This document shows, piece by piece, positions 63,367 through 64,000 of a stretch of DNA of 64,000 nucleotides (positions are counted from its first letter, which is position 1; every line of letters begins with the position of its first letter). The translations under genes were made by a program, and so were the position numbers. The notes under the pieces are model-generated. The model was given only the letters and a program-made list of their open reading frames with translations, was not told the DNA's origin and made no database searches. The stretch covers positions 1,922,001-1,986,000 of the forward strand of contig NZ_CP115671.1 in the NCBI RefSeq assembly GCF_027886425.1. The letters are read 5' to 3'. The stretch comes from Brevundimonas vesicularis (GTDB lineage Bacteria > Pseudomonadota > Alphaproteobacteria > Caulobacterales > Caulobacteraceae).

Positions 63367-63645
63367 TCTTTGGAACTACTGCGCGCTTTGACTGTCCGCA
63401 ACGGGTGGATCTTGCCGTGGCATGTACTGACATTTGTCAAAGTCACTCGTCAGTCACTCCACTATCGAGCTTCTGAAGCATACCATCGCTATAGCAATCG
63501 TTGCGATGATGGTCGGAGCTGAGGTTGGGTCGTTAGAGTTGCTTGTGCAGTGTCCAACCTGTGATTACGGAAATCGAGATGCGGAATGGTTCGAGTATCG
63601 AAAGGCGCACTTCTGGCGATGGTGCTTTTACCCACGGCGGGTGCG

Positions 63646-64000
63646 ATGACTGAGCAACGGGGTCGGATCACCGGCATCGGCGGTGTCTTTGTCAAAAGCG
63701 CCGACCCAACGGCCCTGGCTGCGTGGTATCGCGAGGTGCTGGGCCTTGACGTCGCTTCATGGGGTGGGGCGGCCCTGGCTTATGACGCGCCCGGCCATCC
63801 GCCTAAGGTGTCGTGGATGGCGTTTCCGCAGGCCAGCGATCACATGGCGCCGTCTTCACGTGAATTCATGGTCAACTTTTCCGTTGACGACATGGACGCG
63901 ATGATTGCGCGGCTCAGGGCGAACGCTGTATCCGTTCTGGCGCACGATGAAGACAATCCGTTCGGCCGCTTCATATGGATCCAGGATCCAGACGGTACGA
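63646..64000 (+). CDS. VOC-family (glyoxalase/bleomycin-resistance fold) protein, truncated by window end
   Basis: The visible 118 residues start 'MTEQRGRITGIGGVFVKSAD' and show a vicinal-oxygen-chelate pattern: 'ALAAWYREVLGLDV', 'FMVNFSVDDMDAMIARLRAN' and 'NPFGRFIWIQDPDG', with the metal-binding acidic end still to come. The gene runs off the right edge. The frame is open upstream to ATG 63586, and those 20 residues look like a signal peptide. The 280 bp upstream to 63367 contain no other convincing gene. Confidence 0.8.
   Translation, partial: MTEQRGRITGIGGVFVKSADPTALAAWYREVLGLDVASWGGAALAYDAPGHPPKVSWMAFPQASDHMAPSSREFMVNFSVDDMDAMIARLRANAVSVLAHDEDNPFGRFIWIQDPDGT

Noticed and set aside
63434..63649. 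71-codon frame with a hydrophobic segment and a CxxC
   Set aside because: No ribosome-binding site or family match, and it overlaps the likely start of the VOC gene.

Overview
The window is a GC-rich, densely packed bacterial chromosome segment. Gene content and order point to an alphaproteobacterium of the Caulobacterales, most likely a Brevundimonas-like member of Caulobacteraceae. The evidence is the core run rpoZ-spoT-(LOG)-pyrE-pdxJ-acpS-lepB-rnc-era-recO-parC, a glnB-glnA operon, tatABC, an imuA-imuB-dnaE2 cassette, and a perfect alphaproteobacterial LexA box (GTTC-N7-GTTC). The genus is an inference. Many adjacent genes overlap by 4 bp (ATGA, GTGA, TTGA), as expected for translationally coupled operons.

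Layout. Positions 1-2118 hold the end of an iron-siderophore or cobalamin ABC importer (binding protein fragment, FecCD permease, ATPase), convergent with a lytic transglycosylase. Positions 4.3-7.4 kb hold dapA-smpB, a family 5 uracil-DNA glycosylase with a NYN-domain protein, and folK. Positions 7.4-22.3 kb are the core rightward block from rpoZ to parC, interrupted by a leftward DipZ-like thiol-disulfide protein. Positions 22.3-34.5 kb are mainly leftward (glycolate/lactate oxidase, parE, O-antigen ligase, metC-like lyase; sulfurtransferase, cfa, photolyase), with a rightward amino-acid-binding lipoprotein and DAACS symporter between. Positions 34.6-44.3 kb are rightward: kdsA, hldE and hldD for the LPS inner core, a DUF3089 protein, an SPFH/NfeD pair, a frameshifted MFS transporter and tatABC (rnhA opposite). 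A strong hairpin terminator separates tatC from glnBA.

Positions 47.2-54.1 kb are the SOS mutasome cassette and a quinone-oxidoreductase gene. A LexA box overlaps the imuA start. imuA has an in-frame TAA, dnaE2 has a one-base frameshift, imuB is intact, and the neighbouring oxidoreductase is also frameshifted. Three or four of the lesions are one-base contractions of short homopolymer runs, so sequencing error has to be excluded. The imuA nonsense codon is not of that type and lies in strikingly AT-rich DNA.

Positions 54.45-61.87 kb form a compact two-armed locus. The rightward arm is a CHASE3-PAS-kinase-REC-REC hybrid, a REC protein and an Hpt protein. The leftward arm is a REC protein, a TPR/beta-barrel YaiO-like protein, a membrane-anchored HEAT-repeat protein and a processive-type family 2 glycosyltransferase. 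All members of each arm overlap, and the arms meet tail to tail with a 17 bp overlap. A separate short REC gene diverges from the kinase. This looks like a phosphorelay wired to a surface-glycan machine, and is the best candidate here for an undescribed system. The right end holds a lone short tyrosine recombinase, a secreted hypothetical protein and a truncated VOC-family gene.

No tRNA, rRNA, CRISPR array or insertion sequence was recognised. Positions, residues and motifs were read by eye; family assignments rest on recognised motifs and not on database searches.
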